A DNA stretch of 64,000 nt. Source: Chloroflexota bacterium (GTDB taxonomy: Bacteria > Chloroflexota > Anaerolineae > Aggregatilineales > Phototrophicaceae). The notes below the pieces were generated by a model. It saw only the letters and a list, made by a program, of their open reading frames with translations. It did not search any database and had not been told where the DNA came from. Below are positions 16,591 to 25,788 of the stretch, piece after piece (position 1 is the stretch's first letter; every line of letters starts with the position of its first letter). The DNA lies in NCBI GenBank assembly GCA_011523735.1, contig WTGB01000048.1, positions 62,001 through 126,000 of the forward strand. The letters are read 5' to 3'. A program made the translations under genes and the position numbers.

Positions 16591-18129
16591 ATGCCCAGGG
16601 CATTATTCAGCGTTTCTAACAAGCGAGGATTGCTCGGTTTTGCTAAAGAATTGATAGGTTTAGGTTGGGAGATTGTGGCCAGCGGCGGCACGGCGGAGAT
16701 CTTAAGCGATGCCGGGCTAGCGGTCACTAGCGTCGAGCGTGTCACTCGGCAGGTGGAAATGCTGGGGGGGCGCGTCAAGACGCTGCATCCAGCCATTCAC
16801 AGCGGGGTCCTGGCGCGGGATACAGTTGCCGACATGCAAGAGTTGGCGGAACATGGCTTCGCGCCGATCACGATGGTGGTCTGCAACCTCTATCCCTTCA
16901 GCGAGACGATCAGGGAACCGAATGTAAGCCTTGGGGAGGCCATTGAACAGATTGACGTTGGCGGTGTGACCTTGCTGCGCGGCGCCGCCAAAAACTTCGC
17001 CCGTGTGACAGTGCTATGCGATCCGCTCGATTATTCCGATGTAATTGTCGCGCTGAAAACCAACGGGACGACGAGTTTGCAGCAGCGTCGCGAGTTGGCT
17101 GTAAAAGCTTTTGGCTACTGCCGCGGTTACGATACTTCAATTTATGCTTACCTGAGTGATTCCGAGATTGCAGAGCCCGCCGCCGGCGATGTACCGGACA
17201 GCGTCGCGTTTGGCGCCCAGCGCAGCCACGATCTTCGCTATGGGGAAAACCCGCATCAACCAGCGGCCTATTACGCGCGCGGCGATATTGGTACGCCATT
17301 GGGCGCGGACCAGTTGTCCGGCAAGCAGCTTTCCTACAATAACATTCTGGATGTAGACAGCGCCTGGCGGGCGGTCAGCAGCTTTGGGGAGCCGACTGTC
17401 GTCATCGTCAAGCATCTGAATCCGACCGGAATTGCCAGCGCGGGCTCGGTCGCCGAGGCCTTCCCACAAGCGCTCGCCTCCGATCAGGTCTCTTCCTTTG
17501 GCGGGATTATTGCCGTGAACGGAGAAGTGGATGAAGATTTCGTGGCGGCTCTGGGTACGTTATTCGTGGAAGCCATTGTTGCGCCTGCTTTCAGTGAGAT
17601 CGCGGCTAGCCATTTGCAAAGGGGACGCCGGAATTGCCGGGTGTTACGCATCAAAGAGCCATTCCGGGGGCGTGGATATGAGTTTCGAAGCGTGATGAAT
17701 GGATTGCTCTTGCAGCGATATGATTTGGGAGATCCCGCTGGCGCCACGATGAGGACAGTGACCAAGCGGGCACCTACCGCTGAGGAAATGGAGTCTCTTA
17801 TATTCGCCTGGAAAGCCGTGCAGCATGTGAAATCGAATGCCGTCGTCCTGACGCGGGGCAAACGCACCGTCGGCATCGGCGGGGGATTGCCGAGCCGGGT
17901 GGACGCGGCCGAACTAGCCATCAAAAAAGCGGCGAGCGAGACGACCAACGCGGCAATGGCGTCAGATGCTTTTTTCCCATTTCCGGATAGTATCGAGCAT
18001 GCGGCGCGGGCTGGCGTTACATGTGTTGTACAGCCTGGCGGATCGATACGCGACAGTCAGGTGATTGAAGCGGCTGATTACTATGACATGGCGATGATCT
18101 TTACAGGCAGCCGACACTTCCGTCATTGA
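16591..18129 (+). CDS. purH: bifunctional AICAR formyltransferase/IMP cyclohydrolase
   Basis: This 512-residue enzyme catalyses the last two steps of de novo IMP synthesis. The N-terminal cyclohydrolase domain begins PRALFSVSNKRGLLGFAKEL, with GGRVKTLHPAIHSGVL. The C-terminal formyltransferase domain has LRYGENPHQPAAYYA, NNILDVDSAWRAV, the Lys-His pair of VIVKHLNPTGIAS and FGGIIAVN. The length is typical. GAGGA lies about six bases before the ATG. A TATAAT at 16544-16549 could be the -10 element of its own promoter, though I see no good -35. It is convergent with secF, 12 bases apart. Confidence 0.98.
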   Translation: MPRALFSVSNKRGLLGFAKELIGLGWEIVASGGTAEILSDAGLAVTSVERVTRQVEMLGGRVKTLHPAIHSGVLARDTVADMQELAEHGFAPITMVVCNLYPFSETIREPNVSLGEAIEQIDVGGVTLLRGAAKNFARVTVLCDPLDYSDVIVALKTNGTTSLQQRRELAVKAFGYCRGYDTSIYAYLSDSEIAEPAAGDVPDSVAFGAQRSHDLRYGENPHQPAAYYARGDIGTPLGADQLSGKQLSYNNILDVDSAWRAVSSFGEPTVVIVKHLNPTGIASAGSVAEAFPQALASDQVSSFGGIIAVNGEVDEDFVAALGTLFVEAIVAPAFSEIAASHLQRGRRNCRVLRIKEPFRGRGYEFRSVMNGLLLQRYDLGDPAGATMRTVTKRAPTAEEMESLIFAWKAVQHVKSNAVVLTRGKRTVGIGGGLPSRVDAAELAIKKAASETTNAAMASDAFFPFPDSIEHAARAGVTCVVQPGGSIRDSQVIEAADYYDMAMIFTGSRHFRH

Positions 18130-18141
18130 CCAGACGATAAA

Positions 18142-19101
18142 CTAGGCGGACTCCGGTTCCAACTCTTCACCTTGCCGGCCCTGCCCGACAAAAGGCAGTT
18201 CACCCTTTTCCCAGGCGACCAGGAGCGGCACGGCGGTGAAGATCGACGAATAGGTGCCGGAAAGCAAGCCGATGAAGAGAATAGCGATAAACTGCTTCAC
18301 TGTCTCACCACCGAAGAGCAGAATGGCAATCATGATAAAGAAGGCATTGAGTTGAGTCGCCAGCGACCGGTGAATCGTCTCCCAGATGCTTCGATTCACG
18401 ATCGTCTCATAAGGCTCCCCCAGGTGTTTGGGGATATTCTCCCTGATACGGTCGAATACCACGATGGAGTCCTGTACCGAAAAGCCGACCACTGTCAGCA
18501 CTGCAGTTAGGAAGAGCGCGTCTATTTCCCAGCCGAGTAATAAGCCAAAAAGCGACATCAAGCCCATCACTACCAGGATATCGTGGATCATTGCAGCAAT
18601 GGCGCAAAGTCCGTAGCGAATGGCGTTTGGCACCTGTCGAAAGGCGATTACGATGAAGCCTGTGATGACCAAAGCACCGACGGCGACGGCTGCTAACGCC
18701 GAACGCGTGACTTCTTGCCCGATAGTCGCGGATACCGTTTCAACGCGGAAGCTATCGCGATTGATCGGCGCCATTTCCCCCAGTCGCGCAAGGATATCGT
18801 TTGTGACGCTGACATCATGGAAGCTGGCTCGTACAGACCAGCGATATGCGTCGGCGTTTCCGATCTGTTGAATGATGACGCCCTCGTCGCCTACTGCTGT
18901 AAAGACACGGCGGATGCCATCTTCGGTTGCGCCTGATTCGTTGAACTTCAACTCATAGATGCTGCCGCCCAGGAAGTCGATGCTGAGGCGAAATGGGGCG
19001 CCGGTGGAGATGGTTGAGAAGATCATGATGGCCAGACCTGGCACGATGATTATGGCAGAGAGCAGGAAGAACCAGCGGCGTTTCTGTACGATGTTAAACA
19101 T
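18142..19101 (-). CDS. secF: protein translocase subunit SecF
   Basis: A 319-residue membrane protein with six predicted helices and the SecF signature: an N-terminal helix, the periplasmic P1 segment with DFLGGSIYEL, and the later VVGFSVQDSIVVFDRIREN. With SecD it uses the proton or sodium gradient to pull exported proteins across the membrane. The stretch ETIHRSLATQLNAFF is also typical (family: NQTLSRT-like). It lies 12 bases after secD in the yajC-secD-secF run. Confidence 0.96.
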   Translation of the reverse strand: MFNIVQKRRWFFLLSAIIIVPGLAIMIFSTISTGAPFRLSIDFLGGSIYELKFNESGATEDGIRRVFTAVGDEGVIIQQIGNADAYRWSVRASFHDVSVTNDILARLGEMAPINRDSFRVETVSATIGQEVTRSALAAVAVGALVITGFIVIAFRQVPNAIRYGLCAIAAMIHDILVVMGLMSLFGLLLGWEIDALFLTAVLTVVGFSVQDSIVVFDRIRENIPKHLGEPYETIVNRSIWETIHRSLATQLNAFFIMIAILLFGGETVKQFIAILFIGLLSGTYSSIFTAVPLLVAWEKGELPFVGQGRQGEELEPESA

Positions 19102-19113
19102 TGCTCTCCATCC

Positions 19114-20610
19114 TTAAGCGCCGAGGATTGCGCGATTGTTCGCGACGGCGCTGCGGAAAAGGCCGACGAGAATATAGAGGAAGGTGCGCGTTACGATTAC
19201 CGCAGTGAAGAGATTGAGCACCAAGCCGATGGCGAGCGTGACTGCGAAGCCGGCGACTATGCTAGCGCCCGGCGTTTGCCCGAACATGAAGAGAATGCCG
19301 CAGATGATGATCGTGGACAGGTTTGAATCGCGAATGGATGTCCAGGCGCGGTCAAAGCCAGCTTTTAAAGCCGCTTCCAAAGGCAAGCCGGCGCGCAATT
19401 CCTCCTTTATCCGCTCGAAAATCAGAATGTTGCCATCAACCGCCGTGCCGATGGAAATCAAGAAACCGGTGATGGCCGGCAAGGTCAGCGTCACGGGCAG
19501 CAGCTTGAATACGGCGATGTTCAGAAAGATAAAGACAACAAGCGCCAGATCGGCGGCGACGCCGGGCAGGCGATAATAGATGAGCATGAAGGCTAGAACA
19601 ACAATGACGCCGACCACCCCGGCTTGCACACTCAGACGGACGGATTCCTGGCCCAGCGTCGCGCCGACTTCCTGCGTACTTTCGATGCGAAGCGGAATTG
19701 GCAAGGCGCCGGAACGCAATTGCAGCGCCAGCGTATTCGCTTCGTCTTCCGTGAATTGCCCGGTGATGACGCCGCCGGTAGAGAGTTGTGCCTGAATAAT
19801 CGGCGCTGACAAGACTTCGCCGTCGAGGACGATCGCCATTGGCTCGCCAATTCGGTCCCGTGTGAAGCTGCCGAATATGTCTTGAAACTCTTCTTTGATT
19901 TCGAAATTGATCATCCATTCCGGGCTGCCCGTGCCTTGCGGCGGAGACAGAACAGCGCTTGCGGCTTGTAATCCCGCACCGGTCATCACTGTAGGGAAGG
20001 GCAAGCCACTTACCGGATGCGCGCGGCGATCTGCAAGTGGGTCCGCCTCGCCTTCAGCGAGCACGGTATTTTTCCGCAGTTCGACTTGCTCACTGGTGAC
20101 AATCTCGTTGCCGACGAAGCTGCGCACCTGATTGGATAAGCCGCCGAAATCGACAAATTCGAGCAGGGCTGTTTGCTGAATTGTGGCGATTGCTTGTGCT
20201 GGGTCGCGCACGCCGGGTAGCTCAACCAGGATGCGATCGCGCCCTTGCACTTGCACTGTCGCTTCGGTCAAGCCGAGCGCATTGACACGACGCGATACAT
20301 TGTTGGCTGTTTCGTTCAAGTCTTCCGGCGTGAAGTTCTCCGCCGAGATATCTGCCTGTAGCAGTACGCGCAAGCCGCCAACCAAATCCAGACCGAGGCT
20401 CTGCGTGATATTGAGCACGAACTCGTGAATGCCATCGCCGTTAGTATCGATTTCCAGGTTTTCCGAGCACTTAAGATTGCCTGGATCCGCGCCATCCAGT
20501 GCGGAGCAGGCTTCTGTCTGCACGCCTTTGAACTCGGGCGGCGTGGCGACCCAAATGCAGAATGCGCTCAACAATACAATAAAGATAAGCCATCGAGCAT
20601 GACTGCTCAT
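19114..20610 (-). CDS. secD: protein translocase subunit SecD
   Basis: This 498-residue protein has an N-terminal helix, the P1 domain start LGLDLVGGLRVLLQADI and a P1 head region that here includes a Ser/Pro-rich inner loop. Five C-terminal helices carry GTAVDGNILIFERIKEELRAG. It partners SecF at the SecYEG channel. GGAGAGGAAGG precedes the ATG. An acidic, Cys-containing insertion (ACSALDGADPGNLKCSENLEIDTNGDG, approximately residues 33-60) between the first helix and the DLVGG motif is not common in the family and might bind calcium (DTNGDG), which is inference. Confidence 0.96.
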   Translation of the reverse strand: MSSHARWLIFIVLLSAFCIWVATPPEFKGVQTEACSALDGADPGNLKCSENLEIDTNGDGIHEFVLNITQSLGLDLVGGLRVLLQADISAENFTPEDLNETANNVSRRVNALGLTEATVQVQGRDRILVELPGVRDPAQAIATIQQTALLEFVDFGGLSNQVRSFVGNEIVTSEQVELRKNTVLAEGEADPLADRRAHPVSGLPFPTVMTGAGLQAASAVLSPPQGTGSPEWMINFEIKEEFQDIFGSFTRDRIGEPMAIVLDGEVLSAPIIQAQLSTGGVITGQFTEDEANTLALQLRSGALPIPLRIESTQEVGATLGQESVRLSVQAGVVGVIVVLAFMLIYYRLPGVAADLALVVFIFLNIAVFKLLPVTLTLPAITGFLISIGTAVDGNILIFERIKEELRAGLPLEAALKAGFDRAWTSIRDSNLSTIIICGILFMFGQTPGASIVAGFAVTLAIGLVLNLFTAVIVTRTFLYILVGLFRSAVANNRAILGA

Positions 20611-20641
20611 CCTAGGCTGCCTTCCTCTCCATCATTTATTT

Positions 20642-20974
20642 TCAAGACGATGTCTGCTCGGTTTTCGGCTTTTTTATGCCGATACCGGCGTTATAGGCGA
20701 ATTGATCGGGATCGTAAACCTGCTGCAAGGCGGCAGTGAGCAGCTTGATGCGCAATCCCTCAGCGATCTCTACATGGGCAAGGCCTCTTTCGACATCAAT
20801 ATCAATAATCTTGCCGATGATGCCGCCATACGTCACTATTTCATCGCCGACATTCAGTGAACGCACGATCTTCTGCTTATGTTGGAAGGCACGCTGTTTG
20901 GGAAAGACGACAAGCGCCCAATATCCGCCCAAGACAAGAGCGAGCACCGCGAATACCAGCACAAATTCTGACAT
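20642..20974 (-). CDS. yajC: preprotein translocase subunit YajC
   Basis: This 110-residue protein has one N-terminal helix (FVLVFAVLALVLGGYWALVVFPKQ) and the YajC core LNVGDEIVTYGGIIGKIIDID. YajC accompanies SecDF. It starts the yajC-secD-secF run, with GGAAGAAG close before the ATG. Confidence 0.93.
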   Translation of the reverse strand: MSEFVLVFAVLALVLGGYWALVVFPKQRAFQHKQKIVRSLNVGDEIVTYGGIIGKIIDIDVERGLAHVEIAEGLRIKLLTAALQQVYDPDQFAYNAGIGIKKPKTEQTSS

Positions 20975-21130
20975 TGACTTCTTCCAAGATTCACAGATTC
21001 ACACGCAACGCGAACATTATAGTGACTCGGCTGCGCATAAGCCAGTCCTTGTCGTTTGCTTGACCAATATGTGAATCGAACCTACAATACGCAATTGATG
21101 GTCTGCACGGCAGTCGAGGTGGAAAGAATC

Positions 21131-22969
21131 ATGCGCAAATCATTGAGTCGCGTTCTATATCTAATGGGCATGTTTGCTTTCGCTGCTGTTTTGGCGGTTT
21201 ATCCCGTGGCGGCCGGCGACACCTTGTTGAGTAACAACAGCGGAGCCGGTAATGCTGTTTTCTACATAGAGGGTGAATCGTCGGTAGTGATTAACGGATT
21301 TGACTTGACGCCGCTGGGGCTGCCGCTGCCGGTGGCTCTTGACGCTGTCAGCATATCTGTCCAAACGATAGTACCGGGCAGCGGCATCGATTTGCTGGTC
21401 TATCAGGATGGCAACGGTGGGTCGCCCGTGGATGCCACCTTGGTATACCGGGAGCAGATCTTCATTGGGCAGGCAGGCATCAACCGTCTTGAATTGGCTG
21501 AGCCTGCTATCATAACTGAGCCTGTTGTCTGGGTCGGCTTTAACTTGCCGGTCGGCTTTGAATTCCATGCTGACACCTCCGGATCATCGGTTCTGACTTA
21601 CTGGGCTTGGACGGCTGGCGGCACTTTCGACCTTGCTTCTCTTGCGTCCGCGGGCGTATTGGGACCGGGCGACGGCAGCGAGCCAGTCAATATCGCCATG
21701 GATGGGGTAGCGCGAATCAATGCCGAATTACGTACTCCGGACGCCGAAGAGGTTTCCGCTGGCATTCCGTTGGGCAGGCAGATCGTGCCTAATGCGGCGC
21801 AAGATACATCAATTATGCGAGCCTACGCCAATTGCGCTTCTCTGCTCTACGATCCAGAAGACATTGAGGTGTCGGCCAACTCTTCGTTTAGCTTGGATTG
21901 CGTGGAGCAACACGAGTTCCACGCGCCCGCAAGACTCGCCCACCCCCGGGATCATACGCTTGAGTTGCAGCGCTTAGGCACGCTTTACAAATTATCGGCC
22001 GAAATCCCTCAGCAATTGCATGCGCCCGGCGCGGTCAGTACCCTGCCAGAGCCGGTGACACATTGTATGCGTGTTCCGGCCGAAGATCTCAACGTCGCGG
22101 TTATTGGCGAGGTGCGGGCGGCAATCCCGCCGGCGCACAGCCCCGAGAATTGGGTCATCCTGCCGACGGTGCGTTTCGGGGAACTGATTTGCGCGGAAGT
22201 GACCTTGGCGAATTACATAGCTTATTTCGTTCCGGAAACACCGGAATCGCCGGAAAATGTCAACCTGGTGCTGGGCTGGACAGAGGTGAGTCCGCATCCC
22301 TTGTATTGTGGCGTCGGCGCTTCGGTACAGGCGCCGATCGTCAACACTGGACAAGACTGGTTTGATACCGAAGACGGCAAAATCACAATTTCGCTTCAGG
22401 ATATCCACGTGCCGTCCGGGATTGTTACAGCGGAGAGGCGATTTGATATTGGCACGAGCCAGCTCGGACCTGGCGCAAGACAGTTCTTTCAACTTGGCCC
22501 ATTGCACGTGGATACCTATTTGAACGAACTGCATCGTCTGCAAGTCATTGTGGACGAGGACAATGAAGTAGATGAGATCAATGAGTCGGATAACGCATGG
22601 GTCAGCGAGTATATCTTGACATTCGCGCCGGGGCGCGATGAGTGCGGTCCGCCCCCGCTGACAGGGGAATTCAACGGTTGCGAATTCGTGTTTCTCGAGA
22701 AATACGAGGGGGACGACGTAGACCTCTTGAAAGCGATAGAGGACCTGCAAAAGGCGATTATTTATCCAGCCCGGATCGAGGCTGGCAGAAGCGATCTAAC
22801 CGCAGAAGGGGTTCGCAGTCATTATGCGAGCTATCTGCGCGGGGCGGTATCACCGGAGCGTTGGGAACTGCTGGAAGGGTGGTTTTTCCAGACGATGACC
22901 CAAATCATTGACTCGCTGGTGCCAGCAATGCGGATGCACCAAAACCGCATAGATGTTTGTAATAATTAA
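21131..22969 (+). CDS. secreted protein with CARDB-like domain, function unknown
   Basis: This 612-residue protein has a clear signal peptide (SRVLYLMGMFAFAAVLAVY), with probable cleavage after VAAG. Residues 30-210 look like a beta-rich domain (IEGESSVVINGFDL and IDLLVYQDGNGG). A later part resembles a CARDB or similar Ig-like repeat, with VIVDEDNEVDEINESDNAW near residue 500, the usual CARDB end. The C terminus is helical. I do not recognise an enzyme domain. The start at ATG 21131 is chosen over upstream in-frame codons because GGAAAG precedes it and the signal peptide begins there. It is likely exported by the Sec system, whose genes are divergent to it. Confidence 0.75.
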   Translation: MRKSLSRVLYLMGMFAFAAVLAVYPVAAGDTLLSNNSGAGNAVFYIEGESSVVINGFDLTPLGLPLPVALDAVSISVQTIVPGSGIDLLVYQDGNGGSPVDATLVYREQIFIGQAGINRLELAEPAIITEPVVWVGFNLPVGFEFHADTSGSSVLTYWAWTAGGTFDLASLASAGVLGPGDGSEPVNIAMDGVARINAELRTPDAEEVSAGIPLGRQIVPNAAQDTSIMRAYANCASLLYDPEDIEVSANSSFSLDCVEQHEFHAPARLAHPRDHTLELQRLGTLYKLSAEIPQQLHAPGAVSTLPEPVTHCMRVPAEDLNVAVIGEVRAAIPPAHSPENWVILPTVRFGELICAEVTLANYIAYFVPETPESPENVNLVLGWTEVSPHPLYCGVGASVQAPIVNTGQDWFDTEDGKITISLQDIHVPSGIVTAERRFDIGTSQLGPGARQFFQLGPLHVDTYLNELHRLQVIVDEDNEVDEINESDNAWVSEYILTFAPGRDECGPPPLTGEFNGCEFVFLEKYEGDDVDLLKAIEDLQKAIIYPARIEAGRSDLTAEGVRSHYASYLRGAVSPERWELLEGWFFQTMTQIIDSLVPAMRMHQNRIDVCNN

Positions 22970-23033
22970 TAGCCGCCGCAGCGATGACGAACCGCCAAGG
23001 CGAACCTGCTGGCTGAACAATTGAGGAAATAGC

Positions 23034-23795
23034 ATGCGCATCGTCACAAACAAGAAGCTGGCTCGGCGTAACCGCAAGATAACCAATTATCTGTTTTTCG
23101 GCACTTTCGGCGCGTTGATTCTTGGCTTCATCGTTATCAACGCCTCGCTCTTCACCAATGAGACGCCGGATATGCTGACGCTGATCGCGCAGTCGGCGGT
23201 CTTGCCGATCGCCTTCGTGTTGACGATCATATCCGTCCGCATGACAAACCTCTGGGCGCGTGTGCCTCGCCCGGAAAAAGCGATTGAGGATGGTTTGAAA
23301 GGGCTTAGCAACAAGAGCGTTTTGTACAACTACTACCACTTCCCGGTACGCCACGTTTTGATCTGTCCCCAGGGCGTATATGCGATTGTCACGCGCTGGC
23401 ATGATCAGAAGTTTGTGTTGCGCGGTGGGAAGTTTCATAGCAAGCGAAGCCTGATAAGCAAGCTCTTCTCCGCTATTCGCTTTGACGGCATCGGAAAGCC
23501 CTTTCGTGAAGCCGGAATTGCGCGGGAGCATCTGCAAAGCGCCATTAGCGAAGTCGCGCCTGATGTGACCGTACAGAGCTTGATTGTTTTTGTGGATCCT
23601 TCGGCCGAAGTTGAATTTGAGTCTCAACCCGAGGTTCCGGTACTTTACGCGGATCCCAAGCGGGGACCTAATCTCAAAGAATTCATGCGTGATGCCAAGC
23701 GCCAGCTCGCCGAAGCAGCCAGCGACTCAAAAAACGCCAGTTTAATGCCACTCAGCGACGAGCAAATCGAAGCGTTCGAAACAGCTACTACCTGA
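23034..23795 (+). CDS. membrane protein with NERD-like domain
   Basis: This 253-residue protein has two N-terminal helices (YLFFGTFGALILGFIVI and AVLPIAFVLTIISVRM). They are followed by a region resembling nuclease-related NERD domains: a sequence with VLYNYYHFPVRHVLICPQGVYAIVTRW and a later Lys/Gly pattern KFVLRGGKF. NERD domains are widespread and mostly uncharacterised. The acidic and Lys nuclease residues are only weakly visible here, so enzymatic activity is doubtful. TTGAGGAA precedes the ATG. The GT-C glycosyltransferase gene begins six bases after the stop, so the two are likely co-transcribed. Confidence 0.55.
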   Translation: MRIVTNKKLARRNRKITNYLFFGTFGALILGFIVINASLFTNETPDMLTLIAQSAVLPIAFVLTIISVRMTNLWARVPRPEKAIEDGLKGLSNKSVLYNYYHFPVRHVLICPQGVYAIVTRWHDQKFVLRGGKFHSKRSLISKLFSAIRFDGIGKPFREAGIAREHLQSAISEVAPDVTVQSLIVFVDPSAEVEFESQPEVPVLYADPKRGPNLKEFMRDAKRQLAEAASDSKNASLMPLSDEQIEAFETATT

Positions 23796-23801
23796 GCGCG
23801 C

Positions 23802-25694
23802 ATGTCCCAGTTGCGCGAATTTGGCCTGCTGATCATTGTCATCCTGCTCGGCTTCGGCTTGCGCATACACGATCTTCAAGCGGTGCCGCTGCGGGGCGAT
23901 GAAGCCTTTAGCGTTCTCTATTGGGCTGATACGCCGTTCAGCACCTCGCTGACTGAGATCGCTCATGGCGAGCCGCATACGCCGCTGGTCTACGCGGTTG
24001 GCCGCCTGTGGAATTTTGTCGTCGGCGGGATTGATTCGGTATTCGCCTTACGCTATCTATCGGTTTTAGGCAACAGCATAGGTATCGCGGCGATGTTTGC
24101 CTTGGGCTGGCGGCTGTCTCAAAGCCGCAGTTGCGCTTTGCTCGCCGCCTTGATGTGGTCGCTTCATCCATTTGAGATTTGGCATAGTCAGGAATTCCGC
24201 AACTACGCCTATTGGGGCGGGCTGAGCGTCACATCGCTCTGGTTAGGTCTGCGCCTCGTCGATCGTCCCCGGCGCGCTGACTGGACACTGTACGCGTTCA
24301 TCGGTGGTTTCGTCGCTTTGACGATCTATACGGAGTCATTCACGACCATTGCGTTAGCCTGCTTCGCGCTTGTCGCACGCTGGAGAGATTGGAGATTTCT
24401 GCGGCGGATCTTGTTTATCCAGTCAGCTATGGCTGTATTGCTCATTGCGGGCCTGTTGCTGTTACAAGTGCAGCAGGGTTTCATCGATTATTATCCGGGT
24501 TTAGTCCAGCCATTCGCGATTCCCGACTACCTTGATCGTTTCGTGCCGGTTCTAACGCTTGGCAGCACGATCCCGCTGGATCAATCAGCGGTTGGGCGGG
24601 TCTTGTCAATTGTCTGCGCGCTATTTGGGATTGTTCTATACCGGCAGTCTTCACGGCAGTTTCGTTTTGTGATGCTTACTGGGCTGCTTCCGCTCATTCT
24701 GCTGGGCATTGCCTCGCAGCGTTATGACCTGTTTCATCCGCGTTATGTGCTTTCTGCTGTACCCGCTTTCATCCTTGTTCTTGTTTTGGGAAGTGACCAT
24801 ATCGTAAGTTACATACAGCAATATGCGAATGCGTCAGGTTGGTTACTGTCGATTTTCTTATTGCTTCCCTGGTTTGCGCTAGCGTTTATGACCTTGAACG
24901 CTCATTTCAATGATCCTGCGTTTCGCAAGGCGCCGGCTTGGGATGAATTAGGCGCTTTTCTTAACCCGCGCGTGGCCAAAGACGATTTGGTCATTCAGTT
25001 GGCGGTGGATCCTGCTTTCGGTTACTACTACAACGGCGCGGCGCGAGACATTGGCCTGCCAGCCAAGCCAAACCAGGAAGTATCCGAAATCGCGTCCTTG
25101 CTGAGTATTTACAGCCGCGATTTCGAGAGCATCTATGTGGTGGCCAAGGAGCAGGCGGGTTGGCCAAATGCTGGCGTGGTAGAAAAATGGATGCGCGACA
25201 ATATGCAGGAAGTTTTGCGAACGGAGACCTCCGGGCTGCCCATCCGGCAATACATGAGTTGGACTGTTCCCCAAGAAGAGCGCGTCGAGTTGGCGCGATT
25301 TGATGACAAGGTCGCTTTGCTGGATGCCGAGGAATGCCCGGCGCTCTTGCCGACGGGAGAGTTTTTGCTGCGCTTGCACTGGAAGGCACTAATGCACACG
25401 GGAAATTCTATGAAAACCTTTGTTCATGTATATGGCGCATACAATACGTCAACCGGCAATACACTCTGGACGCAAGACGATCAGTATCCTCAGAACGGGC
25501 GTCTGGACTCCACTGCTTGGGCGCTCGATGCGGTTTTCCGTGACATCTACTATTTGCCCGCGCAAAACCTAGCCGACGGCAGGTATGAAATCCGCGTCGG
25601 CTGGTACGACCCATCAAGCGGTCGACGCCTTGGCTTGCCAGACGGCGGCGACTCCTTCGCCCTGTGTTCGGTCGAAATTGGGCGCGCCGACTGA
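23802..25694 (+). CDS. GT-C type glycosyltransferase (ArnT/PMT family 39-like)
   Basis: A 630-residue integral membrane protein. The N-terminal half has about nine to eleven hydrophobic helices and an early acidic pair in LRGDEAFSVLYWA (Asp33 and Glu34), the place of the catalytic acidic motif in lipid-phosphate-sugar glycosyltransferases of family GT39/83. HPFEIWHSQEFRNYAYWG is also typical. The C-terminal 230 residues are soluble and probably extracytoplasmic. The family transfers a sugar from a polyprenyl-phosphate donor to protein or lipid; acceptor and sugar are unknown. It is downstream of the NERD-like gene. Confidence 0.8.
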   Translation: MSQLREFGLLIIVILLGFGLRIHDLQAVPLRGDEAFSVLYWADTPFSTSLTEIAHGEPHTPLVYAVGRLWNFVVGGIDSVFALRYLSVLGNSIGIAAMFALGWRLSQSRSCALLAALMWSLHPFEIWHSQEFRNYAYWGGLSVTSLWLGLRLVDRPRRADWTLYAFIGGFVALTIYTESFTTIALACFALVARWRDWRFLRRILFIQSAMAVLLIAGLLLLQVQQGFIDYYPGLVQPFAIPDYLDRFVPVLTLGSTIPLDQSAVGRVLSIVCALFGIVLYRQSSRQFRFVMLTGLLPLILLGIASQRYDLFHPRYVLSAVPAFILVLVLGSDHIVSYIQQYANASGWLLSIFLLLPWFALAFMTLNAHFNDPAFRKAPAWDELGAFLNPRVAKDDLVIQLAVDPAFGYYYNGAARDIGLPAKPNQEVSEIASLLSIYSRDFESIYVVAKEQAGWPNAGVVEKWMRDNMQEVLRTETSGLPIRQYMSWTVPQEERVELARFDDKVALLDAEECPALLPTGEFLLRLHWKALMHTGNSMKTFVHVYGAYNTSTGNTLWTQDDQYPQNGRLDSTAWALDAVFRDIYYLPAQNLADGRYEIRVGWYDPSSGRRLGLPDGGDSFALCSVEIGRAD

Positions 25695-25788
25695 CATCCC
25701 TTAATGGCCGGTATTTTATTGGCGTGGTTTTCCGCTCACCTGTAGACTTCTCCCAAGGAAGGATGGTTGTGAATGCGAGGCTGGAATC